From: Thalassospira povalilytica
GTDB taxonomy: Bacteria > Pseudomonadota > Alphaproteobacteria > Rhodospirillales > Thalassospiraceae
DNA: 64,000 nt
Direction: 5' to 3'
Assembly (NCBI RefSeq): GCF_002844235.1
Contig: NZ_PGTS01000002.1
Location: forward strand, 372,001 to 436,000
This document shows, one piece after another, positions 54,247 through 63,418 of this stretch (within the stretch, counting starts at the first letter, position 1; each line of letters begins with the position of its first letter). The notes beneath the pieces are model-generated. The model saw only the letters and a program-made list of their open reading frames with translations, did no database searches and had not been told where the DNA came from. Both the position numbers and the translations under genes were made by a program.

Positions 54247-54900
54247 ATGGATTACCAAATCGCGCGCCATAACATGGTGGAAAATCAGGTTCGGACCAAC
54301 AAGGTTACCGATCCGCTGGTCATCGCTGCGATGGAGGAAGTTCCGCGCGAACTGTTCCTGCCTGAAGGCAAACGCGGCATTGCATATGTTGATGAAGATA
54401 TCCCGGTTGGCGATGGTCGCTTTGCCATGGAGCCGATGGTCATTGCCCGTTTGATGCAGAGCGCACAAATCGCGGAAACGGATGTGGCTCTCGTGATCGG
54501 GGCAGGTTTCGGATATGGCAGCGCACTGATTTCGCGCGTCGCAGAAACCGTGGTTGCCGTTGAAAGCAACAAGGAAATGTCCGCAGCAGCCGAAGCCGCG
54601 TTCCAGAAGGTCAACTATGACAACGTAATCGTCGTCGAAGGTGATCTTGCAGCAGGCTACGCCAAGCAGGCGCCGTATAACGTGATCATTTTCGATGGTG
54701 CTGTTAGCGAAGTGCCGGCAGGCATTCTTGACCAGGTTGCAGAAGGTGGTCGTCTTCTGGCGGTTGTCCGCGAAGCAGGCAAGGTCGGTGTCGCACGTCT
54801 GTATGAGCGCGAAAACGGCGTTATCGGTCATCGTGATCTGTTCGATGCAAACATTCCGTATCTTCCGGGCTTTGAGCCGGCGGAAAGCTTTGTATTCTGA
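54247..54900 (+). CDS. pcm: Protein-L-isoaspartate O-methyltransferase-like protein
   Basis: This 217-residue cytoplasmic protein has a methyltransferase fold of the PCMT family. ARHNMVENQVRTNKVTDPLV starts the helical cap; the SAM-binding region is ALVIGAGFGYGSALIS (about 81-96), followed by VVAVESNKEM; and YNVIIFDGAV is the post-II region. PCMT repairs isoaspartyl residues in aged proteins. The short form without the canonical GTGSGY motif (GAGFGY here) belongs to the branch found beside rhodanese and tolC in many Rhodospirillales. The ATG at 54247 gives standard length. A terminator at 54911-54942 follows. Confidence 0.85.
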   Translation: MDYQIARHNMVENQVRTNKVTDPLVIAAMEEVPRELFLPEGKRGIAYVDEDIPVGDGRFAMEPMVIARLMQSAQIAETDVALVIGAGFGYGSALISRVAETVVAVESNKEMSAAAEAAFQKVNYDNVIVVEGDLAAGYAKQAPYNVIIFDGAVSEVPAGILDQVAEGGRLLAVVREAGKVGVARLYERENGVIGHRDLFDANIPYLPGFEPAESFVF

Positions 54901-54910
54901 TTCTTGAAAT

Positions 54911-54942
54911 TGCCCGGTTCATGCCGGGCATTTCTTTTTTTT
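54911..54942 (+). terminator. Terminator after the pcm-like gene
   Basis: TGCCCGG / CCGGGCA stem, six-base loop and a twelve-base T-rich tail (eleven T, one C). Confidence 0.85.
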
Positions 54943-54977
54943 AAGCACATAGAACATATCCAACTGATCAGGGTTTC

Positions 54978-55301
54978 ATGGTTCAGGAGCTTTCATGCCG
55001 CGATTTGGCGGAACAACTCGATCAGAAGAAGCCAATTATACTTCTGGATGTGCGTGAAGACTGGGAAGTCGAAATCTGTATGATCGGGGACTCCTTGCAT
55101 ATTCCGTTGTCGGAATTGCCGGGGAGACGGGCGGAATTGCCTGATGATAAACCAATTGCGATCATCTGCCACCACGGGGTGCGCAGTCGCCATGCGGGAA
55201 TTTTCCTTGAAGAATATGGATTTAAAGATGTTTTTAATGTTACTGGCGGTATAGATGTCTGGGCGCTTGAAATTGCGCCGGATATGACACGCTACGATTG
55301 A
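54978..55301 (+). CDS. Single-domain rhodanese
   Basis: This 107-residue protein is one rhodanese domain with the catalytic Cys64 in CHHGVRS, the six-residue active loop of GlpE-like sulfurtransferases. LLDVREDWEVEICMIGDSLH is the conserved CH2A-type region, and VFNVTGGIDVW is near the end. It transfers sulfane sulfur to thiol acceptors in the cytoplasm; the physiological acceptor is unknown. It lies between pcm and tolC, an order common in related alphaproteobacteria. Confidence 0.9.
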   Translation: MVQELSCRDLAEQLDQKKPIILLDVREDWEVEICMIGDSLHIPLSELPGRRAELPDDKPIAIICHHGVRSRHAGIFLEEYGFKDVFNVTGGIDVWALEIAPDMTRYD

Positions 55302-55444
55302 TTGCCGTAACGACCGGAAAACGGGGCGAATACTTTTTTGGGTTCCAAATGCCTCTTTTCTTGGAAAATTTTGTTTCCGTCGTTACCATACGTGAAACTG
55401 CGCCGGGGTCGGGACTTGGTGTAGGATTTTACAAGGGTAGATAA

Positions 55445-56797
55445 ATGATAAAACGGTTCTTGCTGACCTGCAGTATTCTGGCGACCGGCGGATTGGTCGC
55501 TGGTGGCGCATCTGCAGAAAGTCTTGAGGACGCTCTCATCAAGGCATATCAGAGCAACCCGACACTCGAAGCGGGTCGTGCGTCTTTGCGTTCGACCGAC
55601 GAAGAGATTTCGGCAGCGCTGTCAAACTGGCGTCCGAGTGTTACGCTTTCTGGTGATGCCGGTTTCCGTGAATACAATACCGAAGTCAACGGATCGGAAA
55701 CGGAAAACAGTCTGACACCCTATACTGTTGGTCTGAACGTTACCCAGCCGCTGTATCGTGGTGGTCGTACGACGGCCCAGACCGAACGCGCAGAAGCCCG
55801 TATCAAGGCAGCGCGTGCGGCACTTCGTTCTACCGAACAGGATGTGATGTTGCAGGTCGCGACAGCCTATTTCAACGTTCTGCGTGACACGGCCGTTGTC
55901 GAACTGAACCAGAACAACGTTCGCGTGCTTGAGCGTCAGCTTGAAGCAACCCGCGACCGTTTTGCTGTTGGTGAAGTAACCCGTACGGACGTCTCGCAGG
56001 CCGAGGCGCGCCTTGCCGGTGCGAAGGCCGATCTGATTTCAGCCCAGGGTGCACTTGCCAATACGCGTGCACAGTATGAGCGACTGGTCGGCAATCCGCC
56101 GACCGATCTTGAGATTCCGAACCCGCTTGCAGGTCTTCCGACCAGTGTGACCGATGTTCTGTCGATCGCACAGGGTCAGCATCCGGACGTATTGCAGGCA
56201 CTTTATACCGAAGAAGCAGCCCAGTCGGACATACGTCTGAATGAAGGGTCGCTTTATCCGGAAGTAAACCTGTCGGCAGGTGTCGAACGTGCCCATGAAG
56301 GGTCGACCGAAGATTTCACTGCCGATAGCGCCGATATCATCGCATCGGTATCCGTGCCGCTTTATCAGAAGGGCGCTGTTTTCTCTGGCGTTCGTGCTGC
56401 CAAGCAGACCGCAGGTCAGGCGCGGATCCAGGTTGATGAAGCACGCCGTGCTGTGATTGAAAATGCAACCAGTGCCTGGGAAACCCTTGTGACGGCACGT
56501 GCAAGCATTGAGTCCCAGCAGGCGCAGGTATCTTCGGCGGAAGTCGCCCTGGACGGTGTTCAGCGTGAAGCATCTGTCGGTTCGCGTACTGTTCTTGATG
56601 TCCTTGATCAGGAACAGGAACTGTTGCAGGCACGTGTCGATCTTGTCGGGTCGCGCCGTGATGCGGCAGTCGCCGAATTCCAGGTCAAGGCCGCAATGGG
56701 CGCGCTTAATGCGCAGGTCCTCGGCCTGCCGGTCGAAGTTTACGACACTGAGTCCAACTACAATAAAGTCAAGGACCAGTGGTGGGGAACAGACTGA
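55445..56797 (+). CDS. tolC: TolC-family outer-membrane efflux protein
   Basis: This 450-residue protein has a signal peptide (cleavage after GASA, residue 24) and the TolC repeat structure: LEDALIKAYQSNPTLEAGRA and VEPD-like repeats of coiled-coil helices, with strand segments LNVTQPLYRGGRTTAQTER and ASVSVPLYQKGAVFSGVRAA at the two outer-membrane repeats. The last helix ends with FQVKAAMGALNAQVLGLPV. It forms the trimeric exit duct for type I secretion and multidrug efflux. No partner pump is encoded beside it, as usual for the housekeeping copy. It precedes popZ by 94 bases. Confidence 0.94.
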   Translation: MIKRFLLTCSILATGGLVAGGASAESLEDALIKAYQSNPTLEAGRASLRSTDEEISAALSNWRPSVTLSGDAGFREYNTEVNGSETENSLTPYTVGLNVTQPLYRGGRTTAQTERAEARIKAARAALRSTEQDVMLQVATAYFNVLRDTAVVELNQNNVRVLERQLEATRDRFAVGEVTRTDVSQAEARLAGAKADLISAQGALANTRAQYERLVGNPPTDLEIPNPLAGLPTSVTDVLSIAQGQHPDVLQALYTEEAAQSDIRLNEGSLYPEVNLSAGVERAHEGSTEDFTADSADIIASVSVPLYQKGAVFSGVRAAKQTAGQARIQVDEARRAVIENATSAWETLVTARASIESQQAQVSSAEVALDGVQREASVGSRTVLDVLDQEQELLQARVDLVGSRRDAAVAEFQVKAAMGALNAQVLGLPVEVYDTESNYNKVKDQWWGTD

Positions 56798-56891
56798 CCT
56801 TTTGAATGTTCAGGGCAGGGTGGTCGTCATCCTGTCCTGAGCGCGCTTTCGGATCGGTCTGGTTAAATGACACTAGTGCGGAATTTTAATT

Positions 56892-57548
56892 ATGAGTGAC
56901 GGGCAACAAGAACCTTCAATGGAGGATATCCTCCAGTCCATCCGCAAGATTCTTGCAGATGAGGGGGACGAAGAAAAACAGGAAGCCGCTCCTGAACCCG
57001 AACCGACGCCAGAACCCGAGCCGGAACCTGAGCCCGAGCCAGAACCCGAGCCGGAACCGGAAGAAGAAATTGACGAACTCGTTCTTGACGATGAACCCGA
57101 AGAACTTGAGTTCGACGATGAACCGGAAGAGCTTGAACTCGACGAGCCTGAAGAAGAGCTCGAACTTGATGACATGCTCGATTTCGATGAGACTCCGCTT
57201 GAGGATGACCCGGAACCGTTAGAAGACGAATTCGACGAGCCGGAACCCGAACCCGAGCCTGAACCGGCGATGCCGGCACTTTATGACGATGATGATGACG
57301 AACCGCTGATTTCGAACATGACGGAATCCTCGGCGACCGGCACCATCTCGGAACTGGCGCAAGCTGTTGCAAAGAAACGCGCAGTTGCGCTTGGCATCAA
57401 TGCAGGACATGCCACCCTTGAGGATCTGGTACGTGATATGTTGCGTCCGTTGCTTAAGGAATGGCTTGACGAAAACCTGCCCTATATGATCGAACGCCTT
57501 GTGAAGAAGGAAATCGAGCGGATTGTGAACCGCGCCGAAGACCTGTAG
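56892..57548 (+). CDS. popZ: PopZ-type polar organising protein (DUF2497)
   Basis: This 218-residue protein has the three-part PopZ design. An N-terminal helix EPSMEDILQSIRKILADE binds client proteins. A long linker rich in Pro and Glu follows (about 30-130), including an EP-repeat stretch at about 36-57. The C-terminal helices DLVRDMLRPLLKEWLDENLP and IERLVKKEIERIV mediate oligomerisation. In Caulobacter PopZ forms a condensate at the cell poles that anchors the chromosome origin and signalling proteins. The acidic linker sets condensate fluidity. The gene lies between tolC and valS, as in many alphaproteobacteria. Confidence 0.92.
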   Translation: MSDGQQEPSMEDILQSIRKILADEGDEEKQEAAPEPEPTPEPEPEPEPEPEPEPEPEEEIDELVLDDEPEELEFDDEPEELELDEPEEELELDDMLDFDETPLEDDPEPLEDEFDEPEPEPEPEPAMPALYDDDDDEPLISNMTESSATGTISELAQAVAKKRAVALGINAGHATLEDLVRDMLRPLLKEWLDENLPYMIERLVKKEIERIVNRAEDL

Positions 57549-57568
57549 GCGAGCCGATAGTTGATTTG

Positions 57569-57599
57569 AAGCGGCGCGCCCGGGGTGCGCCGCTTTTTC
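57569..57599 (+). terminator. Terminator after popZ
   Basis: AAGCGGCGC / GCGCCGCTT stem, nine-base loop, then five further bases of T run. valS begins 40 bases beyond. Confidence 0.88.
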
Positions 57600-57638
57600 T
57601 TTGTATGATTGATTAAACCCGCAGCGGATCAAAAGACC

Positions 57639-60305
57639 ATGTTGGAGAAGACCTACAGCCCGGCCGAAGTGGAAGGCAGACTTTACGATAAATGGGAAAA
57701 ATCGGGGGCCTTTGCCTGCGATACGGCGTCAAGCGCCAATCCCTATGTCATCATGATGCCGCCGCCCAACGTGACCGGCAGCCTCCATATGGGGCATGCG
57801 CTTACTTTCACGCTTCAGGATATCCTGATCCGGTACAACCGGATGAATGGCAAGGATACCCTTTGGCAGCCCGGCACCGACCATGCCGGTATCGCGACCC
57901 AGATGGTCGTTGAGCGCCAGTTGGGTGAACAGAATGTCACGCGCCATGACCTTGGCCGCGAAAAGTTCGTGGAAAAGGTGTGGGAGTGGAAAGAAAAGTC
58001 AGGCGGGACCATTACCAATCAGCTGCGTCGCCTTGGCGCATCCCCCGATTGGGACCGCGAACGGTTTACCATGGACGAAGGCCTTTCGGCAGCCGTACGC
58101 AAGGTGTTCGTTACCCTGCACAAGCAAGGTCTGATTTACCGTGACAAACGTCTGGTCAACTGGGACCCGAAACTGCTGACCGCAATTTCGGATCTTGAAG
58201 TTGTTCAGAAAGAGGTCAAAGGCCATTACTGGCACTTCAAATATCCGATCGAAGGCCGCGACGGCGAATTCATCACCGTTGCCACCACACGCCCGGAAAC
58301 CATGCTTGGCGATACCGGTGTGGCAGTTCATCCCGATGATGAGCGTTACAAGGACCTGATCGGGCAGTATTGCATTCTGCCGATCGTCGGACGTCGCATC
58401 AAAATCGTGGCCGATGAATATGCCGATCCGGAAAAAGGGTCGGGTGCAGTGAAAATCACCCCGGCGCACGATTTCAATGACTTTGAAGTCGGTAAACGTG
58501 GTGGTCTTGATCAGATCAATATCATGGATGACCATGCGCGCATCAATGACAATGCGCCGGAAGAATACCGTGGTCTTGACCGGTTCGAAGCCCGCAAGCA
58601 GATCGTGGCCAAGATGGATGAACTGGGTCTTCTTGAGAAGATCGAAGATACCGTTCACATGGTTCCCTATGGTGATCGTTCCAACGTTGTGATCGAGCCG
58701 TATCTGACCGATCAATGGTTCGTGAATGCCGAAGTGCTGGCAAAACCGGCGACCGAGGCGGTCGAAGATGGCCGGATCCGCTTTGTTCCGAAAAACTGGG
58801 AAAACACCTATTTCGAGTGGATGCGCAACATCCAGCCATGGTGCATTTCCCGTCAGCTTTGGTGGGGGCATCGCATCCCGGCCTGGTTCGGTCCGGATGG
58901 CGAGATTTTCGTCGAGGAAACCGAAGAAGAAGCAATTGCCGCAGCCAAAGCACATTACGGCAAGGATGTTGAACTGACGCAGGAAACCGACGTTCTTGAT
59001 ACGTGGTTCTCATCTGCCTTGTGGCCGTTTTCGACCCTTGGATGGCCGGAAAAGACCCCGGAACTTGGCAAATATTATCCGGGTGATGTTCTGGTTACCG
59101 GGTTTGACATCATCTTCTTCTGGGTTGCCCGCATGATCATGATGGGCATGCATTTCATGGACGGTAAAATCCCGTTCAAGGATATTTATATCCATGCGCT
59201 GGTCCGTGATGAAAACGGGCAGAAGATGTCGAAATCCAAGGGCAATGTGATCGACCCGCTGGAAATCATCGACGAGTACGGCTGTGATGCGCTGCGCTTT
59301 ACCCTGACCGCGCTTGCGGCACAGGGCCGTGACATCAAGCTTGCAGCATCACGCGTTGAAGGGTATCGCAACTTCGCGACCAAGCTTTGGAACGCGGCGC
59401 GCTTTGCGGAAATGAACGAATGCAAGCCGGTCGAAGGCTTTGACCCGGCATCGGTCAAATCCACCCTTGCGCGCTGGATTGTCGGAAAAACCGTCGAGGC
59501 CGCCAAGGCTGTCGGGACGGGGATCGAGACCTATCGCTTCAACGATGCGGCAAGCAGCGCCTACCAGTTCGTTTGGGGTTCATTCTGTGACTGGTATCTG
59601 GAACTGGCAAAGCCGGTTCTGATGGGACAGGACGAGGAAGCCAAAGCAGAAATCCGTGCCGTTACCGCATGGGTTCTTGATCAGATTCTTCTGATCTTGC
59701 ATCCGGTAATGCCCTATATCACCGAGGAACTTTGGGAAAAGATTTCCGAGAACCGCAGCAAGATGCTGATTTCGGAAAGCTATCCGCAATTCGATGAATC
59801 CTTGATCGATCGTACGGCCGAAGCCGAGGTTGATCTTGCCATTCGTCTGATTGGTAACATTCGTGGTGTTCGTTCTGAAATGAATGTTCCGCCGGCCGCA
59901 GAAGTGCCGATCTATCTTGTTGATGCGACCGACGCGATGAAAGCGGCAGTCACCGCGCAGGAAGCACAGGTCAAACGTCTGGCACGTGTCGCCGATATTG
60001 CCTTTAAGGGGCAGGGCGATGTCGAAGCCATCGCCAAGGGCGCAATCCAGACCGTTGTCGACGGTGTTGCGGTCTTCGTTTCGGTTGCGGACTTTATCGA
60101 TGTCGCGGCGGAAAAATCGCGTCTCGAAAAGGAAATGCAGGACAAAACGAAGTACATCAAGGCACAGGAAGGCAAACTGTCGAACGAGAAATTCGTCAGC
60201 CGCGCGCCGGAACATATCGTTGCGACCGAAAAGGCCAAACTTGAGGAAGCCCGCGATACTCTGGCAAAACTGACAGAGGCCTATGACCGGATTGCTTCGA
60301 TGTAA
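57639..60305 (+). CDS. valS: Valyl-tRNA synthetase
   Basis: This 888-residue class I enzyme charges tRNA-Val. The ATP-binding signature PPPNVTGSLHMGHA (HMGH version of HIGH) is at about residues 39-52, and the KMSKS loop is in GQKMSKSKGNVIDP (about 536-549). The editing CP1 domain contains TTRPETMLGDTGVAVHPDDE. The C-terminal anticodon-binding domain is followed by a coiled-coil tail, EKEMQDKTKYIKAQEGKLSN, typical of ValRS. I start at the ATG at 57639; a TTG 30 bases earlier is in frame but adds unconserved residues. It sits downstream of popZ and its terminator. Confidence 0.96.
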   Translation: MLEKTYSPAEVEGRLYDKWEKSGAFACDTASSANPYVIMMPPPNVTGSLHMGHALTFTLQDILIRYNRMNGKDTLWQPGTDHAGIATQMVVERQLGEQNVTRHDLGREKFVEKVWEWKEKSGGTITNQLRRLGASPDWDRERFTMDEGLSAAVRKVFVTLHKQGLIYRDKRLVNWDPKLLTAISDLEVVQKEVKGHYWHFKYPIEGRDGEFITVATTRPETMLGDTGVAVHPDDERYKDLIGQYCILPIVGRRIKIVADEYADPEKGSGAVKITPAHDFNDFEVGKRGGLDQINIMDDHARINDNAPEEYRGLDRFEARKQIVAKMDELGLLEKIEDTVHMVPYGDRSNVVIEPYLTDQWFVNAEVLAKPATEAVEDGRIRFVPKNWENTYFEWMRNIQPWCISRQLWWGHRIPAWFGPDGEIFVEETEEEAIAAAKAHYGKDVELTQETDVLDTWFSSALWPFSTLGWPEKTPELGKYYPGDVLVTGFDIIFFWVARMIMMGMHFMDGKIPFKDIYIHALVRDENGQKMSKSKGNVIDPLEIIDEYGCDALRFTLTALAAQGRDIKLAASRVEGYRNFATKLWNAARFAEMNECKPVEGFDPASVKSTLARWIVGKTVEAAKAVGTGIETYRFNDAASSAYQFVWGSFCDWYLELAKPVLMGQDEEAKAEIRAVTAWVLDQILLILHPVMPYITEELWEKISENRSKMLISESYPQFDESLIDRTAEAEVDLAIRLIGNIRGVRSEMNVPPAAEVPIYLVDATDAMKAAVTAQEAQVKRLARVADIAFKGQGDVEAIAKGAIQTVVDGVAVFVSVADFIDVAAEKSRLEKEMQDKTKYIKAQEGKLSNEKFVSRAPEHIVATEKAKLEEARDTLAKLTEAYDRIASM

Positions 60306-60327
60306 TCATGCGATTTTTTTGAATGTC

Positions 60328-60356
60328 AAAGGCCAGCCACAGCGGTTGGCCTTTTT
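60328..60356 (+). terminator. Terminator after valS
   Basis: AAAGGCCA / TGGCCTTT stem with an eleven-base loop and a T run, 22 bases past the stop. Confidence 0.85.
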
Positions 60357-60507
60357 CATTTTGACCCGCTGTTTAATCGAAGGTGACGCAAATTTTTCAC
60401 CGGACGGGATGCGAATCGCGTAAATTTCCATTCCCTGCCGCGTGCCGGAATTGATGCCCGACCATTTGCCGGACATTGATCGTATTTCCCGAACGAATGC
60501 GTTTTGA

Positions 60508-61911
60508 ATGCTGATTGAAGAATGCCCCTATATTGAGCCTGTCGATGCGTATGGTGCGTTTGCGCCTTATGCGGACAGTCATTTCCTTGATTCTGCCGAT
60601 CGGGATCGCTTTTCCTATATCGTTGTGTCGCCGCTTCATAAGCTGACGGCGAAAAATGGTCAGGTCACCCTGGACGGGTTTCCGTTTCCCGGAAATCCGT
60701 TTGATGTGCTGGGGGATCTTCTGGCGCGTTATCCGCAAACCAGACGTGATGATTTGCCACCGTTTCAGGGTGGGGCCGTCGGATATTTTGGATATGAGCT
60801 GGCCCATCAGACCGAAACCCTGCCCAAGGCCGCCGATGACTGGCTGGGCATGCCTGATATGGCGATCGGAATCTATGATCTTGTGATTGCCTTTGATCAG
60901 GAAGATCGCAAGATGTGGCTGATTTCAACGGGTATGCCGGAACGTATCGGGGCGGCACGCGCGCAACGTGCAGAAGAACGCATGGGGTTGCTGCGCAAAT
61001 ATTTGCGTCTTGCCAGACCGCTACATGACAGCCCGGGTGTTCCGCATGCGCCAGCGATCCGGAAATGGACGTCAAATTTTGACCGCGCCGGGTTTGAAAC
61101 CAGTGTGCAAAAGGTCATTGATTACATCTTTGCTGGCGACATTTTCCAGGCAAACCTGTCGCAAAGCATCCGGGCGGAATATCCGCGTGATGCCATCCCT
61201 GAACGGTTCGGGCTTTATCGGCGCCTGCGCGATATCAGTTCCGCGCCATTTGGGGCCTTTTTGAATTTTGGTGAATTTGCAGTTCTGTCGAACTCGCCGG
61301 AACGGTTCCTTAAAGTAGCCGAAGGACAGGTTGAAACCAAACCGATCAAGGGAACGCGACCACGCGGAGAAACCCCGCTCAGCGATGCGGAACTTGCACA
61401 GCAATTAATGCGATCCCCAAAGGACCGCGCAGAAAACATTATGATCGTTGATCTTTTGCGCAACGATCTGTCGAAGGTCTGCAAACCGCATTCCGTGCAC
61501 ACGCCAGCAATCTGTGCCTTGGAAAGTTATGCGAACGTGCATCACCTTGTTTCAACCGTCACCGGTGAATTGCGTGACGGCAAAACAGCAGTGGACCTTT
61601 TGAAGGCAAGTTTCCCGGGCGGCTCGATCACGGGTGCCCCGAAAATTCGGGCGATGGAAATTATCACCGAACTGGAACAGACAACGCGCGGGGCCTATTG
61701 CGGTGCGATCGGGTTTATCGGGTTTGATGGCAGCATGGATACAAATATCGCCATTCGTTCGCTATGTGTGAATGGCGGGCGCATGGCATTCAATGTTGGC
61801 GGCGGCATTGTTGCTGATAGTGATCCGGCGCTTGAATATGAAGAAACACTGGTCAAGGCGACCAAGATGTTCGAGCTGTTCGGGATCGATGGGCAGGATG
61901 TTGTGTCATGA
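60508..61911 (+). CDS. pabB: Aminodeoxychorismate synthase component I
   Basis: This 467-residue enzyme converts chorismate and ammonia (from PabA) to 4-amino-4-deoxychorismate, on the way to p-aminobenzoate and folate. The TKPIKGTRPRG motif carries the Lys that distinguishes PabB from the Ala-type TrpE sequence. The C-terminal catalytic region contains GGSITGAPKIRAMEIITELE and GGGIVADSDPALEYEETLVK. Its stop overlaps the pabA start (ATGA). The N-terminal region is complete. Length is typical. Confidence 0.93.
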   Translation: MLIEECPYIEPVDAYGAFAPYADSHFLDSADRDRFSYIVVSPLHKLTAKNGQVTLDGFPFPGNPFDVLGDLLARYPQTRRDDLPPFQGGAVGYFGYELAHQTETLPKAADDWLGMPDMAIGIYDLVIAFDQEDRKMWLISTGMPERIGAARAQRAEERMGLLRKYLRLARPLHDSPGVPHAPAIRKWTSNFDRAGFETSVQKVIDYIFAGDIFQANLSQSIRAEYPRDAIPERFGLYRRLRDISSAPFGAFLNFGEFAVLSNSPERFLKVAEGQVETKPIKGTRPRGETPLSDAELAQQLMRSPKDRAENIMIVDLLRNDLSKVCKPHSVHTPAICALESYANVHHLVSTVTGELRDGKTAVDLLKASFPGGSITGAPKIRAMEIITELEQTTRGAYCGAIGFIGFDGSMDTNIAIRSLCVNGGRMAFNVGGGIVADSDPALEYEETLVKATKMFELFGIDGQDVVS

Positions 61912-62477
61912 TCCTTCTGATTGATAATTACGATTCATTTGTTTTCAATCTGGCCCGCTATATCGAGGAACTCGGTCACAATGTCATTGTGGTTCGCAAC
62001 GATGAAATTGGTCCAAACCAGGTCCGCAAACTGCATCCCGACGCCATCATCTTTTCGCCCGGTCCATGTGGGCCGGATGAAGCCGGTAACAGCCTGACAC
62101 TGATTGATACCCTGAAATCGGAATATCCGATGTTGGGGGTTTGTCTTGGGCATCAGTCAATCGCCCAGGTTTTTGGCGGCAAGGTCAAACGTGCCAAGCG
62201 CCCCGTGCACGGAATGACATCTGAAATCCATCACAGTGGTACGGAATTGTTTTCGGGATTAAAGAATCCTTTGCAAGTAACGCGTTATCACTCCTTAATC
62301 GTTGAATTGCCTGAAGATGGAAGTCTGATTGAACTGGCCCGTGGCCCCGAAGGTGAAATCATGGCGTTTGCACATAAAGATTTTCCGTTGTTTGGTGTAC
62401 AGTTCCATCCGGAAGCCGTATTGACCGAGCAAGGACATGATTTGTTGGCAAACTTCCTGAAGCGGGCTTCTTCATAA
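61908..62477 (+). CDS. pabA: Aminodeoxychorismate synthase glutamine amidotransferase component
   Basis: This 189-residue class I glutaminase supplies ammonia to PabB. The nucleophile is Cys79 in GVCLGHQS; the His167/Glu169 pair is in FHPEAVLTE. IDNYDSFVFNLARYIEELG and IIFSPGPCGPDEAG are the expected conserved segments. It overlaps pabB by four bases, so subunits are made in a coupled way. The protein may also serve TrpE, as in some bacteria with one shared amidotransferase; that is not decided by the sequence. Confidence 0.94.
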   Translation: MILLIDNYDSFVFNLARYIEELGHNVIVVRNDEIGPNQVRKLHPDAIIFSPGPCGPDEAGNSLTLIDTLKSEYPMLGVCLGHQSIAQVFGGKVKRAKRPVHGMTSEIHHSGTELFSGLKNPLQVTRYHSLIVELPEDGSLIELARGPEGEIMAFAHKDFPLFGVQFHPEAVLTEQGHDLLANFLKRASS

Positions 62478-62503
62478 GGCACAAAAACAGAAGGGACGGC
62501 GTG

Positions 62504-63361
62504 ATGCAGGTATGGATGAACGGGAGCTTTCGTGACCTTGACGAGGCATCTATCCCGGTAACGGATCGCGGATTTTTGCTGGGTGACGGCTTTTTTGAAA
62601 CCATGCGTGCCCACGAAGGCAAGATCGCCTGGATCGATGCCCATATGGAGCGCCTGGACTATCACGCCGAACAAATCGAGTTTCCGGTTGATCTGTTGCC
62701 GGCAACCGATGAAGTGGCAAATGTGGTTTCCACCCTGTTTGAACAGATTCATCGCAAGGATGCGGTCGTGCGCCTGACGGTGTCGCGCGGTTCCGGGGAA
62801 CGGGGGCTTTTGCCGCCAGCCGATCCGGATCCGACCATCCTGATTACCGTTTCACCGTTTGAACCCGTCGAACCGGCAGTCGGGATGAAGCTGTTTACAT
62901 CCCAGAAAGTACGTCGGAACGCACATTCGGTTGCGGGCGGGATCAAAAGCATCAATTACCTTGATAACATTGCAGCCAAACAGGAAGCGCAATCATATGG
63001 CGGTGACGATGCCCTGATTTTGTCTTCGGACGGCAATGTTGCCGAGACCACGGTTGCCAATATTTTCGGGATCAAGGGTGAAACTCTTTGGACACCGGAT
63101 GAGGATACCGGAATTCTGTGCGGGCTGGCGCGTGATTTCATTTTGGAATGGGCCGAAGAAACCGGCCGGGACGTTGAATTTGAAGCCAAAACACCCGATA
63201 TGCTCAAAGAATTCGATGCTATTTTTACAGCGAATGCCCTTCAGGGATTGCGGGTTGTTGATATGGTGGACGGTCTTGTGATCGGTGTGCCGGCAATGAC
63301 ATTCTTTGCAGAACTTGCTCAAACGGTGGAAACATCGCTATGCGAAAGTATAGTTCTTTAG
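62504..63361 (+). CDS. pabC: Aminodeoxychorismate lyase
   Basis: This 285-residue fold-type IV pyridoxal-phosphate enzyme cleaves aminodeoxychorismate to p-aminobenzoate and pyruvate. The PLP lysine is in GGIKSINYLDN (Lys148), and a Glu in ILSSDGNVAETTVANIFGI contacts the cofactor. Class IV aminotransferases such as IlvE and D-amino acid transaminase share this fold, but the pabB-pabA context supports PabC. The start is the ATG at 62504 with GAAGGGACGG upstream; a GTG three bases earlier is possible. Confidence 0.87.
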   Translation: MQVWMNGSFRDLDEASIPVTDRGFLLGDGFFETMRAHEGKIAWIDAHMERLDYHAEQIEFPVDLLPATDEVANVVSTLFEQIHRKDAVVRLTVSRGSGERGLLPPADPDPTILITVSPFEPVEPAVGMKLFTSQKVRRNAHSVAGGIKSINYLDNIAAKQEAQSYGGDDALILSSDGNVAETTVANIFGIKGETLWTPDEDTGILCGLARDFILEWAEETGRDVEFEAKTPDMLKEFDAIFTANALQGLRVVDMVDGLVIGVPAMTFFAELAQTVETSLCESIVL

Positions 63362-63418
63362 GGTAAATTAACCCTGCATCTGCATGATCATGGGCAATGA
63401 CCTGTTACAGGATTGCCT

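Noticed and set aside
54063-54272. A 69-codon frame before pcm
   Set aside because: No ribosome site, contains the pcm promoter and overlaps the pcm start.
56990-57065. Short-period repeat suggestive of a CRISPR-like or tandem repeat array
   Set aside because: It is the in-frame Glu-Pro repeat of the PopZ linker, without spacers.
57999-58955. A 318-codon frame opposite valS
   Set aside because: Shadow of the synthetase reading frame; no domain or promoter.
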